Origin: Agromyces sp. LHK192
GTDB taxonomy: Bacteria; Actinomycetota; Actinomycetes; Actinomycetales; Microbacteriaceae
Assembly: GCF_004006235.1 (NCBI RefSeq)
Contig: NZ_CP034753.1
Coordinates: forward strand, 3,968,001 to 4,032,000
Length of the DNA stretch: 64,000 nt
Reading direction: 5' to 3'
Every line of letters starts with the position of its first letter. Position 1 is the stretch's first letter. Shown piece after piece: positions 53,022-62,857 of this stretch. The translations under genes and the position numbers were made by a program. Below the pieces are notes generated by a model. The model was given only the letters and a program-made list of their open reading frames with translations, did no database searches and was not told the origin of the DNA.

Positions 53022-54542
53022 GTGACCGAGATCCTCACCCAACGCACCGCAGCCGACTACGCCGAACAGGTGGGCGACGTCGTGCAACGCCTCGCCGGCC
53101 GCATCGCGACCGTCGAACGCCCATTCAGCGGCGCAGCCCGTGACGACCTCCAGCGAGCGGTCGACCGGGTTCCGCTCGACGGCTCCGGCATCGGCACCAG
53201 GGCGGCCCTCGCCGAGATCGACGAGCTCTTCGTCCGGCACGCCGTCTGGTTCCACGACCCGGCGTACCTCGCGCACCTGAACTGCCCTGTGGCGGTGCCC
53301 GCCGTCGCCGCCGAGGCCATCGTCTCGGCGGTGAACGCCTCGCTCGACACCTACGACCAGTCCACCTCGGGCACGCTGATCGAGCGCCGCCTCGTCGAGT
53401 GGACCGCGGGCCGCATCGGCTTCGCCGCCGGCGACGGCGTATTCACCTCGGGTGGAACGCAGTCGAACCTGCAGGCGCTGCTGCTCGCCCGCGAGGCCGC
53501 GCTCACCGCGGCAGGATCCCCACGCGGGCGCGCCCGCGTCGAGGCCCAGGCCGACCTGGTGGTGCTCGCCACCGGATACAGCCACTTCAGCGTGCAGAAG
53601 TCCGCGCTGCTGCTCGGCCTCGCCGACGATGCCGTCGTACTCGTCGGCTCCGACGACCTCGGCCGGATGGACCCGGCAGCGCTCGAGGCCTCCCTCATCG
53701 CACTGCGAGCCGCCGGCCGGCGGCCGATGGCCGTCGTCGCGACCGCCGGCACCACGGACCGCGGCTGCATCGACCCGCTCGGCGACCTCGCCGAGGTCTG
53801 CGAACGGCACGACGTGTGGTTGCACGTCGACGCGGCCTACGGATGCGGGCTGCTCGTCTCGCCGACCCGCCGCGGGCTCATCGACGGCATCGAGCGCGCC
53901 CGGTCGGTGACCGTGGACTACCACAAGAGCTTCTTCCAGCCCGTGTCCTCGAGCGCCCTCATCGTGCGCGACGGCGCCGACCTCGCGCCGATCGCGTGGC
54001 ACGCCGACTACCTCAACCCCCTCGCGAACGCCGAGCCGAACCAGGTCGACAAGTCGCTGCAGACCACCCGGCGCTTCGACGCCCTGAAGCTCTGGGCGAC
54101 GATCCGCGCGCTCGGCGCCGACGGCATCGGCGCGGCATTCGACCGCGTGCTCGACCTCGCGGCGGAGGTGCACGGTGCGCTGGCGGAGGCATCCGACATC
54201 GAACTGGTCGGAACCACGCAGCTCAGCACCGTGCTGTTCCGGTACGCACCAGCCGGATGCTCCGAGGCCGAGGCCGACCGCCTGGTCGCGCTCACCCGCC
54301 GCGTGCTGTTCGAGTCCGGCCGCGCGCACGTCGCGAAGACGGTCATCGAGGGGCGCCCGTGCCTCAAGTTCACGCTGCTCAACCCCGAGACGACGCTCGA
54401 GCAGGTGCTCGCGGTCGTCGACCTGATCCGCGCGACCGGCGACGCGCTGCTGGACGCCGAGCACCTCGACGACGTCGACCTGGGCGCGATCGGCCTCGGC
54501 GCGATCGGGCTGGGCGCGGTCGGCCTGGAGGCTGCGCGATGA
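53022..54542 (+). CDS. Group II PLP amino-acid decarboxylase of siderophore synthesis (DesA-like)
   Basis: A 506-residue pyridoxal-phosphate decarboxylase, expected to make the diamine (cadaverine from lysine, or putrescine) for a hydroxamate siderophore. Family motifs are FHDPAYLAHLNCPVAVPAV, FTSGGTQSNLQALLLAREAA, VDAAYGCGLLVSP (PLP-Asp) and the Schiff-base lysine K302 in VDYHKSFFQPVSSS. GTG 53022 has GAGAAGGAG nine bases upstream. Its TGA overlaps the ATG of the N-hydroxylase gene. The C-terminus is Gly/Ala/Val-rich with a repeated GAIGLGAIGLGAVGL. Iron control is indicated by the upstream box. Confidence 0.9.
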   Translation: MTEILTQRTAADYAEQVGDVVQRLAGRIATVERPFSGAARDDLQRAVDRVPLDGSGIGTRAALAEIDELFVRHAVWFHDPAYLAHLNCPVAVPAVAAEAIVSAVNASLDTYDQSTSGTLIERRLVEWTAGRIGFAAGDGVFTSGGTQSNLQALLLAREAALTAAGSPRGRARVEAQADLVVLATGYSHFSVQKSALLLGLADDAVVLVGSDDLGRMDPAALEASLIALRAAGRRPMAVVATAGTTDRGCIDPLGDLAEVCERHDVWLHVDAAYGCGLLVSPTRRGLIDGIERARSVTVDYHKSFFQPVSSSALIVRDGADLAPIAWHADYLNPLANAEPNQVDKSLQTTRRFDALKLWATIRALGADGIGAAFDRVLDLAAEVHGALAEASDIELVGTTQLSTVLFRYAPAGCSEAEADRLVALTRRVLFESGRAHVAKTVIEGRPCLKFTLLNPETTLEQVLAVVDLIRATGDALLDAEHLDDVDLGAIGLGAIGLGAVGLEAAR

Positions 54543-56005
54543 GCGGCGCACGTGCGACCGACGCGGGCGGGTCCCGCGTCCACGACCTCGTCGGCATCGG
54601 GATCGGCCCGTTCAACCTCGGGCTGGCGTGCCTGGCCGAGCCGCTCGACCTCGATGCGGTGTTCCTCGACGCCGCCGGCGGCTTCCGCTGGCACCACGGC
54701 ATGATGCTCGAGGGCGCCACGATCCAGGTGCCGTTCCTCGCCGACCTCGTGTCGATGGCCGACCCGACCTCGCGCTTCTCGTTCCTCAACTGGCTCAAGC
54801 AGCAGGGACGGCTCTACCCGTTCTACATCCGCGAGAGCTTCTACCCGCTGCGCGCCGAGTACGACGCGTACTGCCGGTGGGCGAGCGAGCAGCTCATGTC
54901 ACTGCGCTGGGGCCGCCGTGTCGTCGCGGTCGAGCACGAGGCATCCGACGACTGCTTCGTCGTGCGCTCGGAACTCGCCGGCGGCGGCATCGAGACCGTG
55001 CGCGCCCGCCACGTCGTGCTCGGCGTCGGCACCGAGCCGAAGGTGCCCGCGGCGCTGGCCGGGGTCGCCGACCGGCTCGTGCACAGCGCCGAGTACCTGC
55101 ACCGACGCGACGAGCTCGTCTCGGCGCCGTCGATCGCGATCATCGGCAGCGGACAGTCGGCCGCCGAGATCTACCGCGACCTGCTCGAGGAGATCGACGT
55201 GCACGAGTACCGGCTCGACTGGATCACCCGGTCGCCGCGGTTCTTCCCGATGGAGTACACGAAGCTCACGCTCGAGATGACCTCGCCCGAGTACACCGAG
55301 CACTTCCACGGCCTGCCGCTGTCGCTGCGCGAGCAGCTCGGCCGCGAGCAGCGGGGCCTCTACAAGGGCATCTCGGGCGACCTGATCGATGAGATCTACG
55401 ACACGCTCTACCGCAAGAGCGCCGCGCGTCGGGTGCCGACGACGCTGCTCACCGACACCGAACTCCTGACGGCCCGGGTCGGGGATTCCGTGTCGGATGC
55501 TGCTGCGCCGGATGCCACGGGGTCGGATGCCTCGGGCGCGGATGCCTCGGGCGTCGCGTTGCGGCTCCGCCACAACCAGCTCGGCGAGGAGTACGACTGG
55601 CATGCCGCGAAGGTGGTGCTCGCGACCGGGTACACGCCGCGGGTGCCCGCGTTCCTCGACCCGGTCGGCGAGCTCGTCGACCGCGACGCGCTCGGTCGCC
55701 TCGACGTCGCCCTCGACTACTCGGTCGACGGCGGACGCCGGCGCATCTTCGTGCAGAACGCCGAGGAGCACACGCACGGGCTGACCGCGCCCGACCTCGG
55801 GTTCGGGGCGTGGCGCAACTCCAACATCCTCGCCGCGGTCCTCGGCTCGGCGCCGGGGGAGGAGCCGTACCCGATCGAGCGTCGCATCGCGTTCCAGGAG
55901 TTCGGTGTCCCGGCCGCCGCCGGGCGCGGGCCCGTCGACGCCGCGGTGCGCCCTGCCGGCACCCGCGTTCCCGCCCGCGACCTCGCCACCGAGACATCCC
56001 GATGA
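54539..56005 (+). CDS. Diamine/lysine N-hydroxylase of siderophore synthesis (DesB/IucD-like)
   Basis: A 488-residue FAD and NADPH dependent N-monooxygenase. FAD motif GIGIGPFNLGLACLAEP near residue 19, substrate region DLVSMADPTSRFSFLNWLKQ near 75, NADPH motif IIGSGQSAAEIYRDLLEE near 201 and the ATGY motif ATGYTPRVPAFL near 361. It hydroxylates the free amine of the decarboxylase product. Residues about 315-340 are an insert of Asp/Ala/Ser (DAAAPDATGSDASGADASG) built from GGATGCC repeats. ATG 54539 overlaps the previous stop; its own stop overlaps an ATG at 56002. Confidence 0.92.
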   Translation: MSGARATDAGGSRVHDLVGIGIGPFNLGLACLAEPLDLDAVFLDAAGGFRWHHGMMLEGATIQVPFLADLVSMADPTSRFSFLNWLKQQGRLYPFYIRESFYPLRAEYDAYCRWASEQLMSLRWGRRVVAVEHEASDDCFVVRSELAGGGIETVRARHVVLGVGTEPKVPAALAGVADRLVHSAEYLHRRDELVSAPSIAIIGSGQSAAEIYRDLLEEIDVHEYRLDWITRSPRFFPMEYTKLTLEMTSPEYTEHFHGLPLSLREQLGREQRGLYKGISGDLIDEIYDTLYRKSAARRVPTTLLTDTELLTARVGDSVSDAAAPDATGSDASGADASGVALRLRHNQLGEEYDWHAAKVVLATGYTPRVPAFLDPVGELVDRDALGRLDVALDYSVDGGRRRIFVQNAEEHTHGLTAPDLGFGAWRNSNILAAVLGSAPGEEPYPIERRIAFQEFGVPAAAGRGPVDAAVRPAGTRVPARDLATETSR

Positions 56006-56016
56006 GAGGCCTCCCG

Positions 56017-58539
56017 ATGAGCATCACCGACCTGGACACCACCGCACGCGCGCACGACGGATGGGGCTACCGCATCGACAGCCCCGCCGGGACCCTCGAG
56101 ATCGTCCGGCTCGATGCCGCCCGCGACGCCGAGCTCGTGCAGGGCTGGCTCGCCGACCCGCACTCGGCCTTCTGGCAGATGGGCGACCTCGACATCGACG
56201 AGGTGCGCGACTACTTCACCGGCGTCGCCGCCGACCCGGCCCAGGACGCGTGGCTCGGCCTGCGCGACGGCGAAGCGTCGTTCCTCGTCGAGACGTACGA
56301 CCCGGCGCGCGTGCTCCTGACCGACGTGCACGAGTCCGCCCCGGGCGACCTCGGCATGCACCTGCTCGTCGCACCGCCGCGCGGCGCCCACGTGCCCGGG
56401 CTCACGAGCGCCGTCATGGCCGCCGTCGTCGCGTTCTGCTTCGAGCACCGAGGGGCCGCGCGCGTCGTCGTCGAGCCCGACGTGCGCAACGACGCGATCG
56501 CCCGCAAGAACGCCGAGGTCGGGTTCGCCGTGCTCCGCGAGGTCGACCTGCCGGGCAAGCGCGCCGCGCTGTCGGTGCTCGACCGCGCGACGTGGGCGCG
56601 GCTCGCAGCCGAGGCATTCGCGCGGCGCGACGAGGCATCCGCGCTCCCAGGCGGGGCATCCGGCAGTCGCGACGAGGCATCCGCTCGTCCTGCGGAACCG
56701 GCGCTCCCGATCGCACCGCATCTCACGCCCGCCGCGATGGCGGCCGCGCAGCAGCACCTCGTCGCGAAGGCGATCGCCGAGTTCACGCACGAGCGGCTGC
56801 TCGCACCGACCGCCGAGGGTGAGACCGGGCCGGACGGGCTCGGCCGGTACCGGCTCGACACGGGCGTCTCGATCTACCGGTTCACGGCACGCCGCCACGC
56901 GCTCGAGCACTGGGCGATCGAGGAGCCGACCCTCGAGCGGCTCGTGGCCGGGCGGCCCGCTCCGCTCGACGCGCAGGAGCTCGTGATCGAGCTGCAGTCG
57001 GCGTTGGGCATCCCAGACGCCCTGCTGTCGACGTACCTGGAGGAGCTCGCGTCGACGCTCGCCAGCGCCGCGTTCAAGTCGGCACGGGGTGGGCTGCCGG
57101 CGGCCGAACTGGCTGCGGCCGACTTCCAGGCGATCGAGGCGGGCATGACCGAGGGGCATCCCGGATTCGTCGCGAACAACGGGCGCATCGGCTTCGGGCT
57201 CGACGAGTTCGCCGCCTTCGCACCCGAATCCGGCGCCGACGTGCACCTCGTCTGGCTCGCCGCGAGGCGCGACGCGAGCCACCTCGCCCTCGGGGCGGGC
57301 CTCACCGAAGCATCCCTGTACGACACCGAACTCGGCTCCGAGGTCGTCGCGGCCTTCTCCCAGCGCCTGCGCGGACTCGGTCTCGACCCGGCCGAGTACC
57401 GCTGGTTGCCGGTGCATCCCTGGCAGTGGCAGCACCGCATCGCGGTGACCTTCGCACCCGAGGTCGCACGTCGCGACCTCGTGCCGGTCGGGGTCGGCCG
57501 CGACGCGTACCGCGCGCAGCAGTCGATCCGCACGTTCTTCAACACGACCCGGCCCGACCGGTCGTACGTGAAGACGGCGCTCGCGATCCAGAACATGGGG
57601 TTCCTGCGGGGGCTCTCGCCCGCGTACATGCGCCACACCCCCGCGATCAACGATTGGGTCGCCGACCTCGTCTCGGCCGACGCGACGCTGCGCGCCGCGC
57701 GGTTCGAGGTGCTGCGCGAGCATGCGTCGATCGGGTACACCGGCGACGCGTACCACCGCACCACGGCGCCGTCGGCGCACCGCAAGATGGTCGCCGCGCT
57801 ATGGCGCGAGAGCCCGATCCCGCGGCTCGCCGGCCGTGAGCGGCTCGCGACGATGGCGTCCCTCCTGCACCGGGATGCCTCGGGCGCCTCGGTCGCGACC
57901 GCGCTCGTGCGCGCCTCGGGAGTGCCGACCGCCGAGTGGCTGCGCGCCTACCTCGACGCGTACCTCAGGCCCGTGGTGCACACCCTGCTCGCCCACGACC
58001 TCGCGTTCATGCCGCACGGCGAAAACGTCATCCTCGTGCTCGACGAGCACGTCGTGAGCCGCGTGTTCATGAAGGACATCGGCGAGGAGGTCGCCGTGCT
58101 CACCGATCGCGCACTGCCCGCCGAGGTCGAGCGCGTCCGCCAGCCGGTGGATGCCTCCGAGCGCGCCCTCGCGATCTTCACCGACGTGTTCGACGGCGTG
58201 CTCCGCCACCTCGCGGCGATCCTCGACGGCGACGGCACGCTGCCCGAGGCCGCGTTCTGGCAGCTCGTCGCCGAGTGCATCGACCGGCACGCCACCGAGC
58301 ACCCCGGCCTGGACTCCACCGTCGACCTGCGCGCCGACCGCTTCGCCCACTCCTGCCTGAACCGCCTGCAGCTGCGCAACACGCTGCAGATGGTCGACCT
58401 CGCGAACCAGTCGTCGTCGCTGCTGTATGCAGGAACCATGGCCAATCCGATCGCGAGGGTTCCTGCCCCGCACGCCCCGACCGCCCGTGCGTCTACGTCG
58501 ACGCCGACGCCGACGCCGACGCCGCAGGCCGGGGGGTGA
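56017..58539 (+). CDS. Acyltransferase-IucA/IucC siderophore synthetase fusion (DesC-DesD-like)
   Basis: An 840-residue two-domain enzyme. Residues about 10-195 are an IucB/RhbD-type GNAT acyltransferase (GWLADPHSAFWQMGDLDIDE; ARVVVEPDVRNDAIARKNAE), expected to acylate the hydroxylamine. A low-complexity linker (about 200-228) leads to an NRPS-independent synthetase domain: EGHPGFVANNGRIGFGLDEF, LPVHPWQWQHRI, AQQSIRTFFN, FMPHGENVILVLDEHVV, FMKDIGEEVAVL and QLRNTLQMVDLANQSSSLLY. This is DesD-like and condenses hydroxamate units with ATP. ATG 56017 has AGAGG upstream; ATG 56002 is in frame and would overlap the previous stop. The C-terminus is a Thr/Pro repeat. Confidence 0.9.
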   Translation: MSITDLDTTARAHDGWGYRIDSPAGTLEIVRLDAARDAELVQGWLADPHSAFWQMGDLDIDEVRDYFTGVAADPAQDAWLGLRDGEASFLVETYDPARVLLTDVHESAPGDLGMHLLVAPPRGAHVPGLTSAVMAAVVAFCFEHRGAARVVVEPDVRNDAIARKNAEVGFAVLREVDLPGKRAALSVLDRATWARLAAEAFARRDEASALPGGASGSRDEASARPAEPALPIAPHLTPAAMAAAQQHLVAKAIAEFTHERLLAPTAEGETGPDGLGRYRLDTGVSIYRFTARRHALEHWAIEEPTLERLVAGRPAPLDAQELVIELQSALGIPDALLSTYLEELASTLASAAFKSARGGLPAAELAAADFQAIEAGMTEGHPGFVANNGRIGFGLDEFAAFAPESGADVHLVWLAARRDASHLALGAGLTEASLYDTELGSEVVAAFSQRLRGLGLDPAEYRWLPVHPWQWQHRIAVTFAPEVARRDLVPVGVGRDAYRAQQSIRTFFNTTRPDRSYVKTALAIQNMGFLRGLSPAYMRHTPAINDWVADLVSADATLRAARFEVLREHASIGYTGDAYHRTTAPSAHRKMVAALWRESPIPRLAGRERLATMASLLHRDASGASVATALVRASGVPTAEWLRAYLDAYLRPVVHTLLAHDLAFMPHGENVILVLDEHVVSRVFMKDIGEEVAVLTDRALPAEVERVRQPVDASERALAIFTDVFDGVLRHLAAILDGDGTLPEAAFWQLVAECIDRHATEHPGLDSTVDLRADRFAHSCLNRLQLRNTLQMVDLANQSSSLLYAGTMANPIARVPAPHAPTARASTSTPTPTPTPQAGG

Positions 58540-58540
58540 G

Positions 58541-60805
58541 GTGACCGAGCGGATGCCCCGCGCCGAGCTGTTCCGCGACCGGCTCGGCATCCCGCACCTG
58601 CGCGCCGGCGACGAGCTCGCCCTCGCGGAGGCGCAGGGTCGCGCCACCGCGCTCGATCGCGCCTGGCAGATCGAGGTCGACCGCTGGCGGGCCGAGGGCC
58701 GGCTCGCCGAGCACCTCGGTGCGGCAGGCGTCGAGTGGGACCGCTTCGCTCGTCGGGTCCGGCTCGCCGACACCGCGCAGCGTGTGTACGACGCGCTGGC
58801 ACCCGCCGACCGGGACTGGGTCGACGCGTACGTGCGCGGCGTGAACGGCGGACTCCGCGAGGGTCGCCGGGCAGCGCCCGAGTTCGCCGCGCTGGATGCC
58901 GCGGTCGCCGACGAGACGGATGCCCCGCCGTGGGAGCCGTGGGAGCCCTGGGCGCCGATCGGAGTATTCCTCGTCGCGCATGTCCTGTTCTCGCCGTTCC
59001 CGAACCTGCTCTGGCGGGCGCACGTCGCCCGGGCGCTCGGCCCGGCCGCGGTCGCGAGGTTCACACCCGGCGCCGCGCCCGCCGGCGCCGGCAGCAACGC
59101 CTGGGCCGTGCACGGACTCTTCACCGACACCGGGGCGCCGCTGCTCGCCGGCGATCCGCACCGGCTGCTCGAACTGCCCGGCGTGTACCAGCAGGTGCGT
59201 CTCGCGTGCCCCGAGTACGACGTCGTCGGGCTCGCTTTCCCGGGTGTGCCCGGTATCCAGCACTTCGGCCACACCGGATATGCCGCATGGGGCATCACCA
59301 ACGCGATCGCCCACTCCGTCGACGTGTTCGCCGAGCGGCTTCGCGAGCCAGGCGCGGGGGCGGCTCGCGATGCCGGCCCGGAGGCGCTCGGTCCCGACGG
59401 ATGGGAACCGGTCGAGTCGGCGTACGAGCACATCGTCGTGCGCGGCGGTGAGCCCATCGAGGTACGGGTGCTGACGACCGCTCGGGGCCCGCTGGTCGTC
59501 GAGGGCGAGGCCGGCGGCGTGGTCGAGCACGACGGCGACACCGTTCGAACCGGTTACTCCCTCGCCATGCCCGCCAGGATCGAGGCCGATGCCGGCTTCG
59601 CGGCCTTCCGCCGGCTGCTCCGCTCGCGCAGCGCCGACGACGTGGCCGCCGCGTTCGAGCACTGGTCGGACCCGGTCAACCGGGTGGTCGCCGCAGACGT
59701 CGACGGCACCGTCATTCGGTTCACGGCCGGACGGGTGCCCGACCGCGCCAAGCCCGACCGTGAACTGCCCCTCGACGCGGCGCGGTACGGGCTCGCGCCC
59801 GTCCGATCGACAACGCAACCGCCTGAGCCGGTTGCCGACGTCGCGGTCGACGCCAACGAGCATCCGGCGGGGCGGCCCGCCGCCGACCTCGGACTCCAGT
59901 ACGCGAACGACGCGCGAGCTCGCCGCATCGGCGAACTCCTCGACCAGCAGATCGACCCCCAGGACGACACCGGGCTCGTCGGCTCGGTATCGCTCACGAC
60001 CTGCGCGCGGATCCACGCCGACACGGTCAGCCTGCGGGGGCTGGCGCTCGCGGCCCGCCTCGAGCCGCTCCGCGGCCGGGCGCGCACCGGCGCCGGCCGC
60101 GACCTCGCCCGCCGCCTGCTCGCGTGGGACGGCGACCTCGCCGCCGACAGCGCCGACGCGCTCGCATTCACCCGTTGGCGCGCGGAGATCGTCCGGCAGA
60201 TCAGCGCGGCGGAGTCGCTTCGGCCCCTGCATGCCGCGCACGGCATGGGTGCGATCTTCGACCCGTGGTTCTCGGTGTCGTCGCGGGTCAACGACGCCCT
60301 CGAGTCGCTGCTCGAGGCATCCGAACTCGGCATCGACGGCGAAGCGGTGCTGGTCGACGCGCTCGAGGCCGTCGCTGCCGCGGCCGATCTCCACGCGGAC
60401 GCGGCGGCCGGTGCTCCGACCGGCGCGGTTGCCGACGCGCACGCCGGTGCGCCCTCGACCTGGGGCGACGTCCACCTGCTCCACCCGCTCCACGTGCTCG
60501 CCGACGTGCCCGAGGCCGCGGCGGCCGCACCCGCGCTCGGTGCCGTCCAGCTCGCCGGCGACGGCGACACGGTTCGCTGCACCGGCTCGGTGCCGGGTGT
60601 CACGCCGCTCGGCTACCGCGGATCGGTCGCCCGGTGGATCTGGGATCTCTCCGACCGCGAGCGCAGCCGTTGGGGTGTGCCGTTCGGGGCATCCGGCATC
60701 GCGGGGCATCCACACTTCGACGATCAACTGACCGACTGGGCGGTCGCCGGGACGACGCAGGTCGTCACCGACTGGAACGCCCTCGAGCCTGAGGAGTGGC
60801 GATGA
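58541..60805 (+). CDS. Penicillin acylase-family Ntn hydrolase in siderophore operon
   Basis: A 754-residue precursor of the penicillin/AHL acylase family. The autoprocessing site GAGSNAWAVHG places Ser185 as the N-terminal nucleophile of the beta chain; WSDPVNRVVAADVDGTVIRF provides the oxyanion Asn region and GHTGYAAWGITNA is typical. It begins (V)TERMPRAELFRDRLGIPH, without a signal peptide, so it seems cytoplasmic, unlike usual secreted members. GTG 58541 is two bases after the synthetase stop. It could remove or exchange an acyl group on a siderophore intermediate; role is inference. The last codons overlap the second acyltransferase gene. Confidence 0.88.
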   Translation: MTERMPRAELFRDRLGIPHLRAGDELALAEAQGRATALDRAWQIEVDRWRAEGRLAEHLGAAGVEWDRFARRVRLADTAQRVYDALAPADRDWVDAYVRGVNGGLREGRRAAPEFAALDAAVADETDAPPWEPWEPWAPIGVFLVAHVLFSPFPNLLWRAHVARALGPAAVARFTPGAAPAGAGSNAWAVHGLFTDTGAPLLAGDPHRLLELPGVYQQVRLACPEYDVVGLAFPGVPGIQHFGHTGYAAWGITNAIAHSVDVFAERLREPGAGAARDAGPEALGPDGWEPVESAYEHIVVRGGEPIEVRVLTTARGPLVVEGEAGGVVEHDGDTVRTGYSLAMPARIEADAGFAAFRRLLRSRSADDVAAAFEHWSDPVNRVVAADVDGTVIRFTAGRVPDRAKPDRELPLDAARYGLAPVRSTTQPPEPVADVAVDANEHPAGRPAADLGLQYANDARARRIGELLDQQIDPQDDTGLVGSVSLTTCARIHADTVSLRGLALAARLEPLRGRARTGAGRDLARRLLAWDGDLAADSADALAFTRWRAEIVRQISAAESLRPLHAAHGMGAIFDPWFSVSSRVNDALESLLEASELGIDGEAVLVDALEAVAAAADLHADAAAGAPTGAVADAHAGAPSTWGDVHLLHPLHVLADVPEAAAAAPALGAVQLAGDGDTVRCTGSVPGVTPLGYRGSVARWIWDLSDRERSRWGVPFGASGIAGHPHFDDQLTDWAVAGTTQVVTDWNALEPEEWR

Positions 60806-61383
60806 GCCTCCTGATCTCCGGTGCACCGGGGGAGACCGTGTTCCGTGTCCATGACAACGCGCTGGGCGACCTCTCCCTCACCGTGCTCGACGTCGACGAC
60901 GACGCCGACCTCGACCTCGTGCACGACTGGGTCCGCGAGCCGCGCGCGGCGTTCTGGGGGCTCGGCGAACTCTCGCGCGAGGAGCTCCGCGAGCTGTACC
61001 GCTTCGTCGACTCGCTCGACACGCACCACGCGTTCCTGCTGCGCCGGGAGGGCACGCCCATCGCGCTGCTGCAGACGTACGACCCCGAACACGACCCGGT
61101 GGGGGAGCACTACGAGGTGCGCGAGGGCGACGTCGGGCTGCACTTCTTCGTCGGGTCGCACGGAATCCGAGCGGCCGGGGTCACGACGCGGATCATCCGG
61201 GCGTTCGGCGAGTTCGTGTTCTCGGCGCCGGATGCCCGCCGCGTGATCGTCGAACCCGACGTGCGCAACGACGCCGCGCTCGCCCGCATGACGCGGGTCG
61301 GCTTCGAGCTCGGCCCCGAGATCGAGCTCGAGCACAAGCGGGCGCAGCTCGCCTTCTTCGAGCGCGAGCGGTGGGCCGCCTGA
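60802..61383 (+). CDS. Second siderophore-type GNAT acyltransferase (DesC/IucB-like)
   Basis: A 193-residue acyltransferase homologous to the N-terminal domain of the synthetase fusion: HDWVREPRAAFWGLGELSRE, IALLQTYDPEHDPVGEHYEV, GLHFFVGSHG and VIVEPDVRNDAALARMTRVG match domain positions in the fusion. It is the stand-alone form of DesC. ATG 60802 overlaps the Ntn hydrolase stop and has GAGGAG upstream. Having two such domains suggests two different acyl donors or positions (for example acetyl and succinyl). Confidence 0.9.
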   Translation: MSLLISGAPGETVFRVHDNALGDLSLTVLDVDDDADLDLVHDWVREPRAAFWGLGELSREELRELYRFVDSLDTHHAFLLRREGTPIALLQTYDPEHDPVGEHYEVREGDVGLHFFVGSHGIRAAGVTTRIIRAFGEFVFSAPDARRVIVEPDVRNDAALARMTRVGFELGPEIELEHKRAQLAFFERERWAA

Positions 61384-61413
61384 CAGCCGCCCACCGCTCG
61401 CCTGCGGTGCCGA

Positions 61414-62829
61414 CTACAGCACCTTGAGGATGTCCTCCACCCGCTGCTTGGCGTCGCCGAACAGCATCTGCGCGTTGTCGCGCGTGAACAGCGGGTTCGC
61501 GACGCCGGCGTAGCCGGCCGACATCGAGCGCTTGAAGACGACGACGTTGCCGGCCTCCCACACGCGCAGCACCGGCATGCCCGCGATGGGGCTGCCCGGG
61601 TCCTCCGAGGCGGCGGGGTTCACGGTGTCGTTGGCGCCGATGACGAGGACGACACTGGTCTCGGCGAAGTCGTCGTTGATCTCGTCCATCTCCTCGACGA
61701 CGTCGTACGGCACCTTCGCCTCGGCGAGCAGCACGTTCATGTGCCCGGGCAGGCGGCCCGCGACGGGGTGGATGCCGAACCGCACGTCGGCGCCGCGCTC
61801 GCGCAGGCGGGCCGTGAGCTCGGCGACCGGGTACTGCGCCTGGGCGACGGCCATGCCGTATCCGGGGGTGATGATGACCTTCGTGGCATCCCGCAGCAGT
61901 TCGGCGACGTCCTCGGCGCTGACCTCGCGGGTCTCGCCGGTGACCTCGGCCGAGGCGGTCGGCGCGGCGATGCCGAAGCCGCCGGCGATGACCGAGATGA
62001 ACGACCGGTTCATGGCCTTGCACATGATGTACGACAGGTACGCACCCGAGGAGCCGACCAGCGCGCCGGTGACGATGAGCAGGTCGTTGTTGAGCAGGAA
62101 GCCCGCCGCGGCCGCGGCCCAGCCCGAGTAGCTGTTCAGCATCGAGATGACGACGGGCATGTCGCCGCCGCCGATGGATGCCACGAGGTGCCAGCCCAGC
62201 AGCAGCGCGAGGGCCGTGACGACGATGAGCAGCCACAGGTCGGGGGTGATGACGTACCAGACGGTCAGCGCCACGAACGCGACGAGCGCGCCGAGGTTGA
62301 GCACGTTCTTGCCGGGCAGCATGAGCGGCGCCGACGACATGCGCGCCGACAGCTTGAGGAACGCGACGATCGAACCGGTGAACGTGACGGCCCCGATGAA
62401 GACGCCGATGAAGACCTCGGCGTGGTGGATGTCGGCGAGGGCGCCGGTGAGGTGCGACTCCTCGAGGGCGCCGTTCCAGCCGACGAGCACGGCGGCGAGG
62501 CCGACGAAGCTGTGCAGCAGCGCGATGAGCTCGGGCATCCCGGTCATCTCGACGACGCGGGCCCGCCAGAGGCCGATCGCGCCGCCGACGATGACGGCCG
62601 CGACCAGCAGCACGAGGCCGAGGGTGACCGCGGTCGTGCCCCAGGCGCCGGCGAAGGTGGCCCAGACGGTCGCGACGAGCGCGATGGCCATGCCGGCGAT
62701 GCCGTAGCCGACACCGGCCTTGGCGGTGACGTGCTTGCTGAGGCCGGCGAGGCTCAGGATGAACAGCAGCGCCGAGACGATGTACGCGGCTCCCGCGATC
62801 GATTCGGGGGTGAGCAGGGATTCGGGCAA
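61414..62829 (-). CDS. pntB: NAD(P) transhydrogenase subunit beta
   Basis: A 471-residue membrane subunit of proton-translocating transhydrogenase, making NADPH. The N-terminal half has about nine membrane helices; the soluble NADP domain from about 290 has [20 protein letters not shown] (GYGMA), [32 protein letters not shown] and [14 protein letters not shown]. Start is TTG 62829 (GAGGAG upstream), 28 bases after the pntA stop. NADPH supply could serve the siderophore N-hydroxylase, though the genes are convergent. Confidence 0.95.
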   Translation of the reverse strand: MPESLLTPESIAGAAYIVSALLFILSLAGLSKHVTAKAGVGYGIAGMAIALVATVWATFAGAWGTTAVTLGLVLLVAAVIVGGAIGLWRARVVEMTGMPELIALLHSFVGLAAVLVGWNGALEESHLTGALADIHHAEVFIGVFIGAVTFTGSIVAFLKLSARMSSAPLMLPGKNVLNLGALVAFVALTVWYVITPDLWLLIVVTALALLLGWHLVASIGGGDMPVVISMLNSYSGWAAAAAGFLLNNDLLIVTGALVGSSGAYLSYIMCKAMNRSFISVIAGGFGIAAPTASAEVTGETREVSAEDVAELLRDATKVIITPGYGMAVAQAQYPVAELTARLRERGADVRFGIHPVAGRLPGHMNVLLAEAKVPYDVVEEMDEINDDFAETSVVLVIGANDTVNPAASEDPGSPIAGMPVLRVWEAGNVVVFKRSMSAGYAGVANPLFTRDNAQMLFGDAKQRVEDILKVL

Positions 62830-62857
62830 GGTGGGACTCCTCGTCGAGTGCGTCGGG

